Shown piece after piece: positions 23,001 through 35,174 of a stretch of DNA of 64,000 nucleotides. The notes under the pieces were generated by a model. That model saw only the letters and a list, made by a program, of their open reading frames with translations. It did not search any database and was not told the DNA's origin. Position 1 is the stretch's first letter, and every line of letters starts with the position of its first letter. The DNA lies in contig JACCIC010000098.1 of NCBI GenBank assembly GCA_018907035.1, forward strand, positions 1,028,501-1,092,500, written 5' to 3'. Both the position numbers and the translations under genes were made by a program. This stretch comes from Sycobia sp. Sy_11. Taxonomy: Eukaryota > Arthropoda > Insecta > Hymenoptera > Epichrysomallidae.

Positions 23001-26000
23001 CAGGTGTAATAAAATAGTTGTTAATTTGGCACCTGTGGGACCCTGTAGCATTCGGTGTTAATGAAAAGATTAGTTCCTTGATATTAGCTTCTTGGCATCC
23101 ATAATTGGTTAATTTGCGTTAATATTCGAACTAAATTCAGATAGAAATCTACAGGGCGATGCTGTAAGTCGCAGACTGTTCAAATCATTTTCTAGTTATA
23201 ATTTGCAAAATTTATTTAAATTTTTTTTATCCATACTTATTGAAAATTGAATGCTTTCACGTACACCTTCCCATTTAGTATCCCTTAATTATAATGGCCA
23301 TTTAAGTTTGCAATCAGTGTGTTTTATTCGTATACCAAATTTCGATTGGATACCCAAATTCAATTGGGACTTGGGTATAGTTTTACTCGCTAAGATTTTG
23401 TCTTTTATAATAGAATCTTCGCAGCTTATAAACTCTATGTAGATCTTGTCGTTAGAAGATCTGCTAATTGACAGTTTTCTTAGGCATATGTTGATCGTAT
23501 AACCAGTAAACGGCGCTTCATTTTAAATTTGCCTAATATAACAACATATTTAGACATAGTTCCACAGCCTAAGACGATGTGCTACATATTAAAAAAATTT
23601 AACACCATATTAGTTTCAATCATAAATTTAACAAATCGCATCTGCGACTCTGATATCACTCGATTTATTCGATTTTTACGTAACATAATACAAACTTCGA
23701 AATAAATCCCAAAGCCGAATTACAATCAAGTCGCGAATTGCCGACGGTCTCGTCGCTCCAGCGCGAGGAACCTCCCAAGTCCCCAACACGACCGTCGATG
23801 CGCAGCAGATCTGCGCACCGCGACGGCGTGGCGCATAGCTTTCTACCTCTTTCGTCATATATATTCCTGTAAAAGCCCGGAGGAGGGGGGTAATGATCTT
23901 CGAGGCTTCTCTTTATCTATACCCGGTATACGTTAAATGTCAGTTTTATCCGTATACGCGGAGAGAGCACCCGAGGTTTCATATGTTTTTTTCTCCTTTG
24001 CAGAAGTTCATTTTGCTTCGCTATCGTACAATGTAAACCTGTGGTTGTCTTCATGGATTTTTTTAAGATCGCGAAGCGAGAATTCTTAAATAACAATTTT
24101 GTGGATTGCTCAAGCCATCGATCCCGGTAGTTCGTGGTTTTCTGATTTTGATTTCAATCAATTATGTAATGAGATAGCTTTTGAAGAAGATCGAAATTTT
24201 TAATGTATAGATACACTGAAATTGAAACTTACAGAAAGCCTAACAGATAAGATGGAAGAAAGATATAAGTTTAAAAGTTTATTTTCCTATACTGAATGTA
24301 TTCATTATTATTATTGGTCTTGATTAAAACAAGCAGTAGTAATAGTTTGTAAATACTGTATATATAGACTAATAAATTTCATCAGGTTCAAATAGATTGC
24401 AATACAAACATATACACTGACAGATGTAGAGTAACAGTCTGGACGCTCTTGTTTCCGTCCAGAGCGGATTCACGAGTGATCTATGTGCAAGAAATAAATG
24501 GTGCCCACACAGTAGAAGTAATATGTGATAAATATGAAGCCACGCGAGTTTGCCACTTTCTAGATGAAATAAAGAAAATTTTCTGTAGCTGTGGCTTGAC
24601 CTACATCAGGAGAATGAGCGTAAATTTCTTTGTCCAGTCGAATTACTTTTTTTTTCTAAAATCGCGAAAAAGAGTAGGTTTTTTTATAATATCATCTGAT
24701 TATTTCCGACGTGTGTGACAGCATTCTAACCCACGACCAAGAAATTTCAACTGAAGCATTATTTATTCGCAAATCCAAAGTAATGAATTTGGATCATTTC
24801 ACAATAAGATAGGAATAGTTATAGATCGATTTACGTTATAGAGCTTTTAAACGATAGCGATAACGATAAAAGCTGTCGATATTTTATTAATTTTTCAACG
24901 TTAGTTTGTCGATTCCAAGTCCAGATCAGTTTTTAACATTAAAAGCACCATTGCAAACTGAAAAATTACTTCATGTTAAAAACTAGAAGTTCTCGCAAAA
25001 GCCTACGTCTCTAACAAATGTTTTTTAATTAAAGAAAACCCGAAATTATACCTCTAATTATGTAATCTCATCTACATAATAGACATGATATACTCCTTTT
25101 TTCTTCTCTTTCAATTTTTTTTATATGCTTACAGTGCTCGATGACATAGGCTTTGCTAGAAAGAAGACAAAACTTTTATCTCGCTACAAATATCATTCAA
25201 GTTATTTCAATCGTGTAACCACTTAAGAATATTTTCTAATAGTAATATTAAAGTGATCTGCAATAACGTTTTCAAGAAATCAAGTTGAATTTTATTTAGA
25301 ATTATAGTTTTAGAATTTGGATTTAACGCATCCTAAATCTTCTAATGGCCGTTAAATCATTAATATTAACTTTAAAATTAGCGGCCGTTGTGATTAAAGC
25401 CTATTTAATTTTTTTGCTTGTTCTGCAATTATCAAAATACTATTATTCGATATGAATAGCGAAATTAAAACACTAACTGTCAACATTTATCGTCTGTGAA
25501 TCGCGTAATTATAGCTCGAGAAAGTGACTGCTTTTGAATTTGCTATATAACGTATATACAAACGTTCCAAAACGTATTATTGAAAAACGAGCAGTAATAT
25601 CGAGTATAGAAATGAGAATGAAATTTCAATAAAACCATAATAGCGTAAATGTATTTGCATCGAAGATTTTTTATTCTACCTTCGTTGATCTTGAAAAACT
25701 ACGATTAGGAAGAAATTGAGAATGCATCGGGATTGGACAAACAGGGCAACTATCAGTAGGCCTTCAAAAATCTATTTATATATAAAAGTTTCCTTGATCT
25801 TTAAGCTTTCAATAATATCCAGGAATTTTGGGTATATAATGTTATATGTATTTCCGGAACTGAAAAGCATCTTTAGATATCTAAGAGGCCCAAATAGTCC
25901 CTTTTATGATTTAGCTCGCTCAATTTATGCATGTTATTGCCCATTTGTCGAAAGAAATGTAGTTATATACTGATATAAGTAATGGTTTCTAGAACCGTGG

Positions 26001-26533
26001 AAAAAAAGCAGGACGATTCCTTTGCTTAGATAAGATTTTGCAGGTAGATTTAGACATTTACAAAGGTTTAATGACACAAAATGTACATTTACAAAAATGA
26101 TGACAATCTATATATAGTTTTAGGATATCATAAAAACGAATCTGATCGTTTCGTCGTCCAACCCAAATAATTGATAAATTTCGAAATGGAAATTCAAAGA
26201 GCCATTGTATAATACATTTTGCCCTAAGGAACATGTAGGAATTCATCAGTATTTGATCACAGGCCACGTATAATCCTTGGCGTACATTGATTAAGCAATG
26301 TGCTATTTTGTACTTATAATATACACTTATAAAATTTACATGTTAGACAAAGTATACAGAATTCAAAATGTACGATTTTCGCGTAGTACAGCCAGTCTTT
26401 ATTGTCTCAATGGGAAATGTCTAACTTTCATACAGTTTACATTAATTATACATTTTTTCAAACGGAGAATGTTTGCCATTCATCTTTTCAATACCTGCTT
26501 CTATAAAATCCCTATCATTTTTAGACTTTGCAC

Positions 26534-26537
<4 letters not shown>
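20040..26537. other. intergenic; microsatellite-poor from about 20.75 kb; no gene recognised
   Basis: CT-rich patches at 20177-20190, 20276-20290 and 20731-20742 are followed by nearly 6 kb without any dinucleotide array. Within it, translations at about 21.95-23.6 kb contain protein-like stretches in several frames broken by many stops, and 24449-24718 is an 89-codon open frame. A strong TATA-like sequence lies at 20901. None of this is assigned to a known gene. Confidence 0.5.

Positions 26538-26574
<37 letters not shown>
26538..26574. repeat. (TA)n array, 37 bp
   Basis: First long dinucleotide array after the microsatellite-poor tract. Confidence 0.97.
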
Positions 26575-26579
<5 letters not shown>

Positions 26580-29270
26580 TCCCATCTGTATTCCAAAAAT
26601 ACAGGCGTTCAGACATCGACAAACCAGAGCATAAACTTGAATAATACAGAAAGTTATATCTCACTGTTTTCTGAAGATTCGCTCGAGAGCTCGGTGAACG
26701 TTATATTATACTTCTTATTCGCTTCTAATGCGACAAAGACCCCCTGGCGAATAAAAACGTCAGTTTCCTTTATTTGACCGAGGGTAGGAGGGGGGATGCA
26801 TTAGCCGATTATCGACGTGACGTCTTTCGAAGCAGCCGTGCAGTAAAATTTTTAACATTCCCCGGACTGTCGGGCGCCGGTCGCGGCTCTCGGCATACTA
26901 ACTTCTAGACGCACGCAGGCGTGGGCCCGCACCTTCGATCTTACCCTCTCTGTTTTATAATACGCCGAGGCCTCTGCGTGTATACATATATACACGTAAA
27001 TTCTTTTACGCCCAGTAGCTTTCCTCCTTTCTCTCGTCCTCGGTTCGTATAGTCCGGTGAACACGTGTAGATTGCGCGCGCGCGCGCGCGACCAACTTAA
27101 TTGGGTTGTTATTGAATTTAGACGGGTCTTTGTTCTTGGATATTAGAAGAATTAAGTTATATCTGATGTTTGATTTGTTCGGTAATGTATTAGATATCTA
27201 CGTTAAATTTTATAGATTGACGGTATCGATTTTAGAGTATTAAAAAGTTTTACTATAAAATGTATTTATCGTTACGTATTTTTGGAAGTTGACGATTTTA
27301 TTATCGTTTTACTATTAGAAATGAAATTTAAGGACTCTTAAAAGGAACAGAAACAAGGGAACAGGGAACTTAGATGCACGGATACAGCTCAAGATTTGAG
27401 ATAGGAACGTGTTTGGAAATTCTTTAAATAATATTTGCATTGGTTTTAATTGACAAGTGTCAAAATGCAATTTTAATGTAGGAACCATGATCTGGCCGCG
27501 ACATCAAACACAAAATGAAAAATTTTGCAATATTTTCTTAGTTTTTTAATTTTATCGTGGATCTTATATAAATGTAGTCGTCGGTAGCCTTTCTAATATA
27601 TTTTAATAATATATACATAATTCAAGCAATAGCAAAAATTAGTAATTTTGAATGATGATTTTCATAGTTTCAGGAATTGTCGATTTGACAAAATCGTTCA
27701 TTCCAATTTTCGAATAATTTTCTTATTTTAGCGTCAATATATTTGCTCGACTTCTCATTGTAGATTAAAATTTTTTTGTAACTAATAAAAATCAATATAA
27801 CTAAATGATAAAAGTTAGTTGTAGTTTAAGGTGTTAAATATTTAGATATTTAGAGACTATTAACGTACTTATACGGGCTTTCTGGCCGAGGAACCGTTGT
27901 GCCAATAAGTATTCATACTGTATTCAGGATGATGGTGGGTCTGGAGTTTGAAATCATCATGTTAGAGACCAGATGAACATACAGCCTGGCTTGCAGAAGT
28001 TGTTGGAAGAAAACGGCAAAATAGGCCGATTACCATTTCAAAGGATATTTGAGAAACTTGATTTTTGAATTTCCCCAGAACTACCGATTACAGATCCTTT
28101 ATTTAGGGCCACGAAATAGTATGCAAATACCGAATAGTGATATTTTGAAGAATCGCCTGAAATTCGACGTTAGAATTTGTTACACAAATGGAGAACAGAT
28201 CTTGATACTGGGTATTTGATATCTGCGGTAAAAAAATACAACTTAACGCAGTTTTTAAAATGATAAATTGTAATAAGGTGTTTAGTGAAGTATGGGTATA
28301 GGCTTTAACACTTTAGGAGGTCAGTAGTTGGTCCAGAATATATGTATCAACAACACGTTTGCGTCAAAGAATTATTACATTAAACGTGCATTAATTTACT
28401 AATGAGGTACAAAATGCTCGTTATAACTGGTCAAGATGAGGACAATCTGTTTTATCTAGCTACTAAGTAAAGTCGTGGCATTCTTTCAACAGGTATATGG
28501 TATTGTAAAAATGATTTCTGAGGATTTAAGATTAATAGCATCAGATAAATTTCAGGATTACAGGTGATTCAAAAATTTACTTTGGGTTGGGCTCTAAGTA
28601 TCACTAGTCTAAATAATTGTAAACCTTCCATTCTCAATAAAACACAGTAATTAGGGTACTATCTATTTGCTGCTGAATTTCAGAAGAAACATAGATTATC
28701 CCTTATTCTAGTATTTTTTAAGCTTGATAGGGATCTTCTAGTCCACTGAATCGATTTAATTTTAATAGACATGTATCTTAGAGGATTAGTTTGGAAAGTT
28801 ACAAATACAACGTCGTCAGCTGATTATATTGGATATCTACTAAAGAACTTAGAGTCCTAATCTAATATCATTGTTCATAAATAACATATTATATTAATAT
28901 ATGTTACCGCCAACTGTGTTACCATTGGTAAAAGAATCGTGCAATAAGAGAATATAGTTGGAGTATAGGAAAAAACTATAATTATTTCTTTTAGAAAAAA
29001 AAACACCCCACCACAATATACATTGGAATTTAGTCGTAACTATTTTTTTTTTTATTCAATTGCTTAAAGCAAAAATCATTTCTATACAGGTCGCGCAGAA
29101 CAGGCGTTGATTATACATACAAGAAAATTTTAATAAACAAGAGTTCGAAATCGAGGCCCATATTCACGTATATCTATATAGTCGTAATTCCAATCTTTCA
29201 TTAACGGCGCAGCGTTCGAGCATTTTCATATATATGTATATACATGCGCATTCATGCATTATACTCATCG
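26575..29270. other. intergenic, no gene recognised
   Basis: A GC-richer patch at about 26690-27090 ends in (GC)n at 27074-27090. From 27.1 to 29.0 kb the DNA is AT-rich; a 58-codon protein-like stretch without stops lies at about 28040-28215 on the plus strand, with stops on both sides. Confidence 0.45.
27074..27090. repeat. (GC)n run, 17 bp
   Basis: Alternating GC, a strong Z-DNA-forming sequence type. Confidence 0.95.
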
Positions 29271-29273
29271 CCC

Positions 29274-29297
29274 TGCCGCCGCCGCCGCCGCCGCCGT
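29274..29297. repeat. (GCC)7 triplet run
   Basis: Tandem GCC units at the edge of a GC-rich patch. Confidence 0.93.
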
Positions 29298-29477
29298 CGG
29301 GCTCTCACACCTATATTTAAATAATACTTGTGCAACGTGTAGATCTCTGCTCAAGACGAACGAAGCTTCAACGAGGAGGAGCCGCGCAAGGTGAAGCTAT
29401 ATGTGGAGACGTTCCTTCTTTTCCGTCGCAGAGGATTCAGCATCTGCCTCTGTCTCTGTCTATCTCTCGCACTCACT

Positions 29478-29479
<2 letters not shown>

Positions 29480-29507
<28 letters not shown>
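29480..29507. repeat. (CT)n array
   Basis: About 14 CT units followed by imperfect CTCCTCT. Confidence 0.95.
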
Positions 29508-29512
<5 letters not shown>

Positions 29513-30156
29513 CTCCTCTCTCACGCTGCTCAACCGGCTAGGCACCTACACTAAAAATTCTTCGTCGTCGCCGCGCGACAAGGCGCGTAAATTATAAAAC
29601 TTTCGTTGTTTTCATCGCGACGATGGCGAAACCAAAGATCGCCAGGATATTATTATAAATGGATAGGCGAAAGGAGCGACGGAGAGGGTGGGGGAGGGGG
29701 GAAGGGAGGTGGGAAATCTCGCGCGGGCTGCGCGATGTCTCGGCGAGGATTGCTGAATCTCTACCTCGCCCCCACCCCCCCGCACCTACCTCCCGAGCGC
29801 ATCGTATCGTATCATTCACGCAGAGTTGTGCAATGCGCGGGTATAAATGGAGATACACGATGGGTGTAGATACGAACGTTCGTTTCGTGAGAGGATCAGT
29901 TTTTTTTTTTTTTTGTTTTTTTTTTGTTTTTTTTTTCACTTCTGCGCGATCGACGATTAACGAGATTATCGAATGGACGAATTATTTGCTTGTACGAAGC
30001 GTCAGTCGAGGTTTTGGCATGCGTCAAGTGTAATTCAGCGCCAATTGAATTATTGCGGTATTGTTTGATTTGCGGGATTTTTATTGTCTTCGACCGTCGA
30101 GGAGAGATATGGCGGGCGGGGATTATTTTTTAAGTCATACATAAAAAGGCAGAGTA

Positions 30157-30170
<14 letters not shown>

Positions 30171-30217
<47 letters not shown>
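30171..30217. repeat. (TA)n array, 47 bp
   Basis: Preceded by a shorter AT run (30157-30169) with one C interruption. Confidence 0.95.
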
Positions 30218-30220
<3 letters not shown>

Positions 30221-31120
30221 TATATATATTTCTTATAGATTAGTAATTGGATTTTATACATTTGGATGATGGTTGCCCTAAAGAGTTATCCCTAACATGT
30301 TATTACGTGTCAATAAAATTACTAATTTTGAAAATAATAAACAGCTAAATATTGTTTAAAAAATTAACTAAAAAATTTAGTATTTTTTGCAATTGATCGA
30401 TGAATAAAAAAATTGAATGAAAAAATAAAAAAATTTTTTTCTTAATTAACGTCTGAGGGAGGTAGCAGAAAAATAACAGTATTAAAAGGTTATATGTAAC
30501 AATCAATAAATTTCATCTTTAATTAATTTTTCTAGAAAATTTCAATGTTCTTGATTAAAAAGTATTTTTTTTTGTATTTTTTGATTTCTTTTTTGACATA
30601 AGCACAATTAAAGTAGTTTTTGACTTCATTAAAATTTTTTTTTTATTTACATACAAGTTTTTATTTAAATTACATGCAAAGGAGTGCCACTGAATAAAAT
30701 GAAAGTGAATCAATTGATATTTGGATTTGGAGAGAATTTTTTTTTTTTTACAAAAAAAATAATAATTTTTGTCGAAACACAGTTAGAAATTCAAATGAAA
30801 TGATAAATTTCTGTATGAAATACACGTTTGTACGTGTAATCTATCGAATAATAGCTAAATACGTGCTTGGATTCCAATGCATACGTACATCTAATGCGTA
30901 TGAGCATTGACAAATTCTCCACCTAGCGAAAGAGATAACTATATAGAGGACAAGATAGGGTCAGTCAATCCGAGATTGCCATCGCAATAACTCCGATATT
31001 GTCTCCAACTTTACCTCTTCACTTATGCAAACAGCATTACAAAGTGAAGCAAAACCTTATACATTCAGAACTCGCCTAAAAATCCGTGAAAAATTGATTG
31101 GATAAATTACAAAGCAGAAC
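30218..31120. other. intergenic, AT-rich, no gene seen
   Basis: Many A and T runs; no open frame of interest. Confidence 0.6.
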
Positions 31121-32074
31121 GTATGGAAATCTATGTTTGCAGTAATTCAGATAAAAGAGCAGAATGCATACGCGAATCCACGAGCCCCAACGCCCCGCCC
31201 CAACAAAAGAATCGACCGTCCGCAAAAACAACACCGTCGTCTCGCGTATTATTCGTACCAGGCGTCCGCTTCACCCGCTCGCCCGAGTCTCTTGAACCTC
31301 GGCCATCGTCATCGCTATTCCGTCGGCGGACGCACGCTCCCGGGTTTCTCTTCGCTCGTCGTTGGTCCTCCCCCCCCCCACCCACCTTTCGTTTACACGC
31401 ATATAAAAGCGCCGGTGCGATGCGCTCTGCTTCTCACCTTGACCGTGGCCGGGGCCCATCGGGGTTCATTGTCCAGCTCGTTCATGCTCGGCTTTCTTGC
31501 TCGTCAAGTGGGCCGTCTCCCCCGTCCCGATCGTTTTTTGGCGCTCTCTCGTTTAAATCGCTCTCCTTTCTGTATATATATATATATATGAACGTAAGTG
31601 CTTTCCTTTTCCCAACGATGGGCGGAGATGCTGGCGCAGGCGTCGTGTGGCATCGTCTATAGGGTAACGCACAACGAGATCCGCCTCGAGACGAGAAGTT
31701 TCGTTCCACGCATGTAGGCGCGCGCGCGCGTTGGGCTGCGAAGGGACCGCGTCAATTGTATGTGGACGAAGCGCGCCGAGACGGTTTTGTCGAAGCTCGC
31801 CAGGCCGAAGTCGCGCCGACGGTCGCGTTGACCAACCAATTCACGGGTCGAACGAGCGAGGCCTCGGCTGCCCGCGACGCGATCGGCAGGTGGCCTGGCA
31901 ATCGGCAATGGATGAATATCCGCGGCGAGCCGACGATTTTTCAGCCGCTCGGCCGTCAGTGATTCGTCGTCGTTACTCGCACGATTTTCCAAGCGAGCGC
32001 GACTTCTACCCGAGCACGGGCGAGAGGAAGAAATCATTAATATGGAAATAACTGTGAGGATAATTCAGCTTAAG

Positions 32075-32076
<2 letters not shown>
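31121..32076. other. GC-rich CpG patch with a TATA-like element, no gene recognised
   Basis: Long open frames exist on both strands (for example 31123-31662 plus and 31657-32037 minus), but their translations are proline, serine and arginine rich and mirror each other, so they are treated as composition effects. A TATAAAA at 31402-31408 makes a plus-strand promoter possible. Confidence 0.45.
31402..31436 (+). promoter_or_regulatory. possible plus-strand core promoter
   Basis: TATAAAA at 31402-31408 in a CpG-rich setting, with CTCACC (A at 31436) 34 bp downstream. Spacing is slightly long and no exon downstream is recognised. Confidence 0.2.

Positions 32077-32111
<35 letters not shown>
32077..32111. 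repeat. (GA)n array, 35 bp
   Basis: Directly follows the 31.1-32.05 kb GC-rich patch; GAGA-type sequences are common near insect promoters. Confidence 0.96.
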
Positions 32112-32113
<2 letters not shown>

Positions 32114-33544
32114 GGAGTACCTCAGGATTTCATATGGTCTCTATAAGAGAGTCGCATTATAGTGGACGTTTTTATGTAACGATTCAATCACAATAACTCG
32201 TTCCATATAAAGACCGATTAAAATTTCAGAAGGCTTGAAGAAAACGAAGAAGATATACGAGTCATTTCATCATCTCCAGTTTAGAAAACGATTTCCATCA
32301 TTGGGCGCGCAGGTTCTTTGCACAGTTATCTGCGTTCCTATGCGGTTGCTTCGATATACGTAGAAATAAAATGGAATATAAAAACAGAGATAGAAACTTT
32401 TGATACGGAAAAGTTTTCGTCGCTACTCAGCTCTATCTAAATATTTACTTCTATGCGTCAGCTCGTCCATTGGAACGGTATTAAAATTGATCATTTGCGG
32501 CCTATTCGCTACTTTCTTCTTCTTTTTCTTTCTCCTCCTCCTCCTTTTACACGAACCTTCTCCAATTCGAACGTTCGCAGCTCGTATTGCGCGAACGCGC
32601 GCGCGTGTACGGGCCTCGTCGCCAACTCCAAAGTGACACTTTGCTCTGGCCGCAGAAATTGGGTTAACACTTCGGGCAGCGAGCTTGAGCTGGCGGTGGA
32701 GGGAGGGGGGGAGAGCATTATTACGGAAAGTCGCCGAGATTCGCGACTGGAATATTCGATGGCGAAGTGTTACGAATGCGTCGAGAATGCGGACTCCTTC
32801 TTAATTCTGGATTAATTTATTCTCGACCGTTTTCCATTTAATATTGCGATTACGCGGATCATTTATCCGGGATCCTTTTGGAAGGATGCTTTTATTTTAC
32901 AAAAATGCAACGATCGCGAGCCGCCTCGATATCGATGATATAGAGCGAGAGTCCGTGAGATTTGCAATAAAAGAATGAAATTTGAATCCTATATTTCCGA
33001 GATTGGCTAAAAAACTTGTTCATCCTGCCTACGTCGTGTACGCGTGTAATAGCGTCCCGACAACGACGCGAACCCGCATTTATTTCGAGGATTTTACGAA
33101 TTCAAAATCGTCCCAAAAACAGGTCGACGTCGCGCTTGAGGCCGAGAAAAGGAAAAGTGAGATAAAAGCCGCCTAAAAAAGTTCCCCCGAACTGCATCGG
33201 TGCAAAACAAGTTCCAAAAGAGTCGACCTCGTGAATTCGCGCAATCAGCCGAGAGAACTCCTTCCCATTTTTCCCTTTTACGCGCCTACCCCCCTCCGTC
33301 CCCCCTCCCACCCTCCGCCCCTACGTTCCCCACGAGATATTTCAAATTCTCATACGGGCACGGATAAACACACACACACATATAAACGCACGCGCACGCG
33401 CACACTCATATCCCAATACACATAGGAGGCGGAGGCGCGAGAGGCCAGGCGGGCATGAATTATTTATGCAACCTTGTCTGGTCGAGCCCGTGGCTGGAAT
33501 TTTGTAAAGGAGCGTTGTTGTTTATTAACGCTCGGGCAATCTTC

Positions 33545-33566
33545 TCGCGCGCGCGCGCGCGCGCGT
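33545..33566. repeat. (GC)n run, 22 bp
   Basis: Alternating CG/GC ending in GTGTG. Confidence 0.93.
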
Positions 33567-33663
33567 GTGAACTGCGCCGGGACGATGCTTTTTCACGATT
33601 AAAAATCAACGAAGCCAGATTTGGAAGTTTGCAATTTTAGTTTTTTATTTATTACTTTTGTTG

Positions 33664-33688
33664 TTTTTTTTTTTTTTTTTTTTTTTTT
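33664..33688. repeat. poly-T run, 25 bp
   Basis: Uninterrupted T tract followed by ATTTATTTT. Confidence 0.95.
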
Positions 33689-34790
33689 ATTTATTTTGAA
33701 ATCGGTACAATAGATAAATTTTTAGGGAAGAATTTCAATCAATTCCTTGCGATATAGTTTAGATCGACGGAGTTTAGAGCACGGAAATCGTTACGGGAAG
33801 AATTTTCCGCGCTAACGCGAAACATGAAAATTCAGCGCGTATCCGATGAAAATATCGACACAGTCCGTAAGAAGTAATAGCATTTACGCCTTTATCGCGG
33901 CAATAAAAATTTTCTAGCAACATCTTATCTGCTTCATATCAATAAAATACACTTCGGCCGTATGGAAAAAGCTGAAGAAAGCGTAATGTACGTATGAAAT
34001 GTAAATACTTTCACTTTTAATTCCTTTATAAATATAAGGCATTTAAGATAAATAAACGAGAGCCCCGTTGCTTATCTTAATAATATTACATCGAAATCTT
34101 TCGAAAAGCTCGTACTTGTAAGAGTGATTCCTGAAATTTGGTAATTTTCGAGCGCCCATCAGATTTTATGAAAATGTATTTGAAAAGTTTGCACTTTTTT
34201 ATCAGAACTTTCTTCGACAATTTATACAAGCTAATGTAAAAGATAAGATGGCTATTCGGCACTTTAGTCGAACCCGCGCGCGTTTGCCGGATCTTTCAAA
34301 AGCTCTTGGATTGTTAATTGTATAGCAGTCAGAAGGCAGGGATCAAACGATTTCTCGGACCGAGAGAAATTCATCGCAATTGACCAAAGCTTCTTGGTAT
34401 AAAGAGATGGTTGCGTAAGCGCCATCTCTTCTACCGACTCGTAAAGCATCGAGTGTTTTGATTTAAATATCAGTAGGCATATGGACAACTTGGACACCGA
34501 GTTGGAGACAGGAAAACCAAATGTTTGTATACTCCATTAATTATTCAGAATCCATTCCGTGCGTCATTTGTAATAAAGAAGAAAATTCGCTCTTTTTTTG
34601 TTTGGTTTTGTCAAATGCACCGAGTGAGTGATGAGACGAATCCTCAAGGGAGCAGCAACGAAAATTCATCGTTTTCGCAATTCGATTATTATAGCTGCGC
34701 GTGCTTTATCCTTTTCTTAACGCTCACAAACGTTCCCGCGCGTGTCTCCCAATTTAGCCCCAGGGTATATAATTAATTATAGTTTTCTGA

Positions 34791-34792
<2 letters not shown>

Positions 34793-34849
<57 letters not shown>
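34793..34849. repeat. (AG)n array, 57 bp
   Basis: About 28 uninterrupted units, the longest pure (GA) array in the window. Confidence 0.97.
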
Positions 34850-34850
<1 letters not shown>

Positions 34851-35125
34851 GATGCGGCGGAAAAATTTAAAAGCCCGATTAATATCGGGCATCGGGCTCT
34901 CTGTAGAATCTCACCACGCTCGCAGCTCGTGTATACACAAAGGAAAACGTCGTCGGGCAAGCGCGGGGTAAGCCAAGCCAGCCTTTCACTTTTTCTCCCC
35001 CTCTTCTCCTATTCTTCTACTTCATCTTCTTCTCCGTCTTCTTATTCTTCCGCGTCTTCTTCATCCTCCCCCCTTCATGTTCACAGCCAAAAATGCCTGA
35101 CCAATTCATTTCGACGCTCATGCAC

Positions 35126-35127
<2 letters not shown>

Positions 35128-35172
<45 letters not shown>
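35128..35172. repeat. (TA)n array, 45 bp
   Basis: Uninterrupted, inside a GC-richer region. Confidence 0.97.

Positions 35173-35174
<2 letters not shown>

Larger units (their letters stand above)
29271..30120. other. GC-rich patch, no gene recognised
   Basis: Opens with GCC triplets (29274-29297), contains a CT array (29480-29507), a G-rich block (about 29687-29712) and a T-rich run (29900-29936). Open frames overlap on both strands and have low-complexity content; a promoter or leader is possible but not shown. Confidence 0.4.
32112..34792. other. intergenic, mixed composition, no gene recognised
   Basis: Contains GC-richer stretches (about 32500-32720, 33000-33600), a (GC)n run (33545-33566), short CA and GC patches (33367-33405) and a T25 run (33664-33688). 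A 77-codon open frame on the minus strand (34264-34497) has ordinary composition but is unrecognised. Confidence 0.5.

Noticed and set aside
26298..26777. 159-codon plus-strand open frame
   Set aside because: Runs through a (TA)n array that happens to be open in this frame; flanks are not protein-like.
31123..31662. 179-codon plus-strand open frame
   Set aside because: Proline, serine and arginine rich, includes a translated TA repeat, and is mirrored by open frames on the other strand; composition effect.
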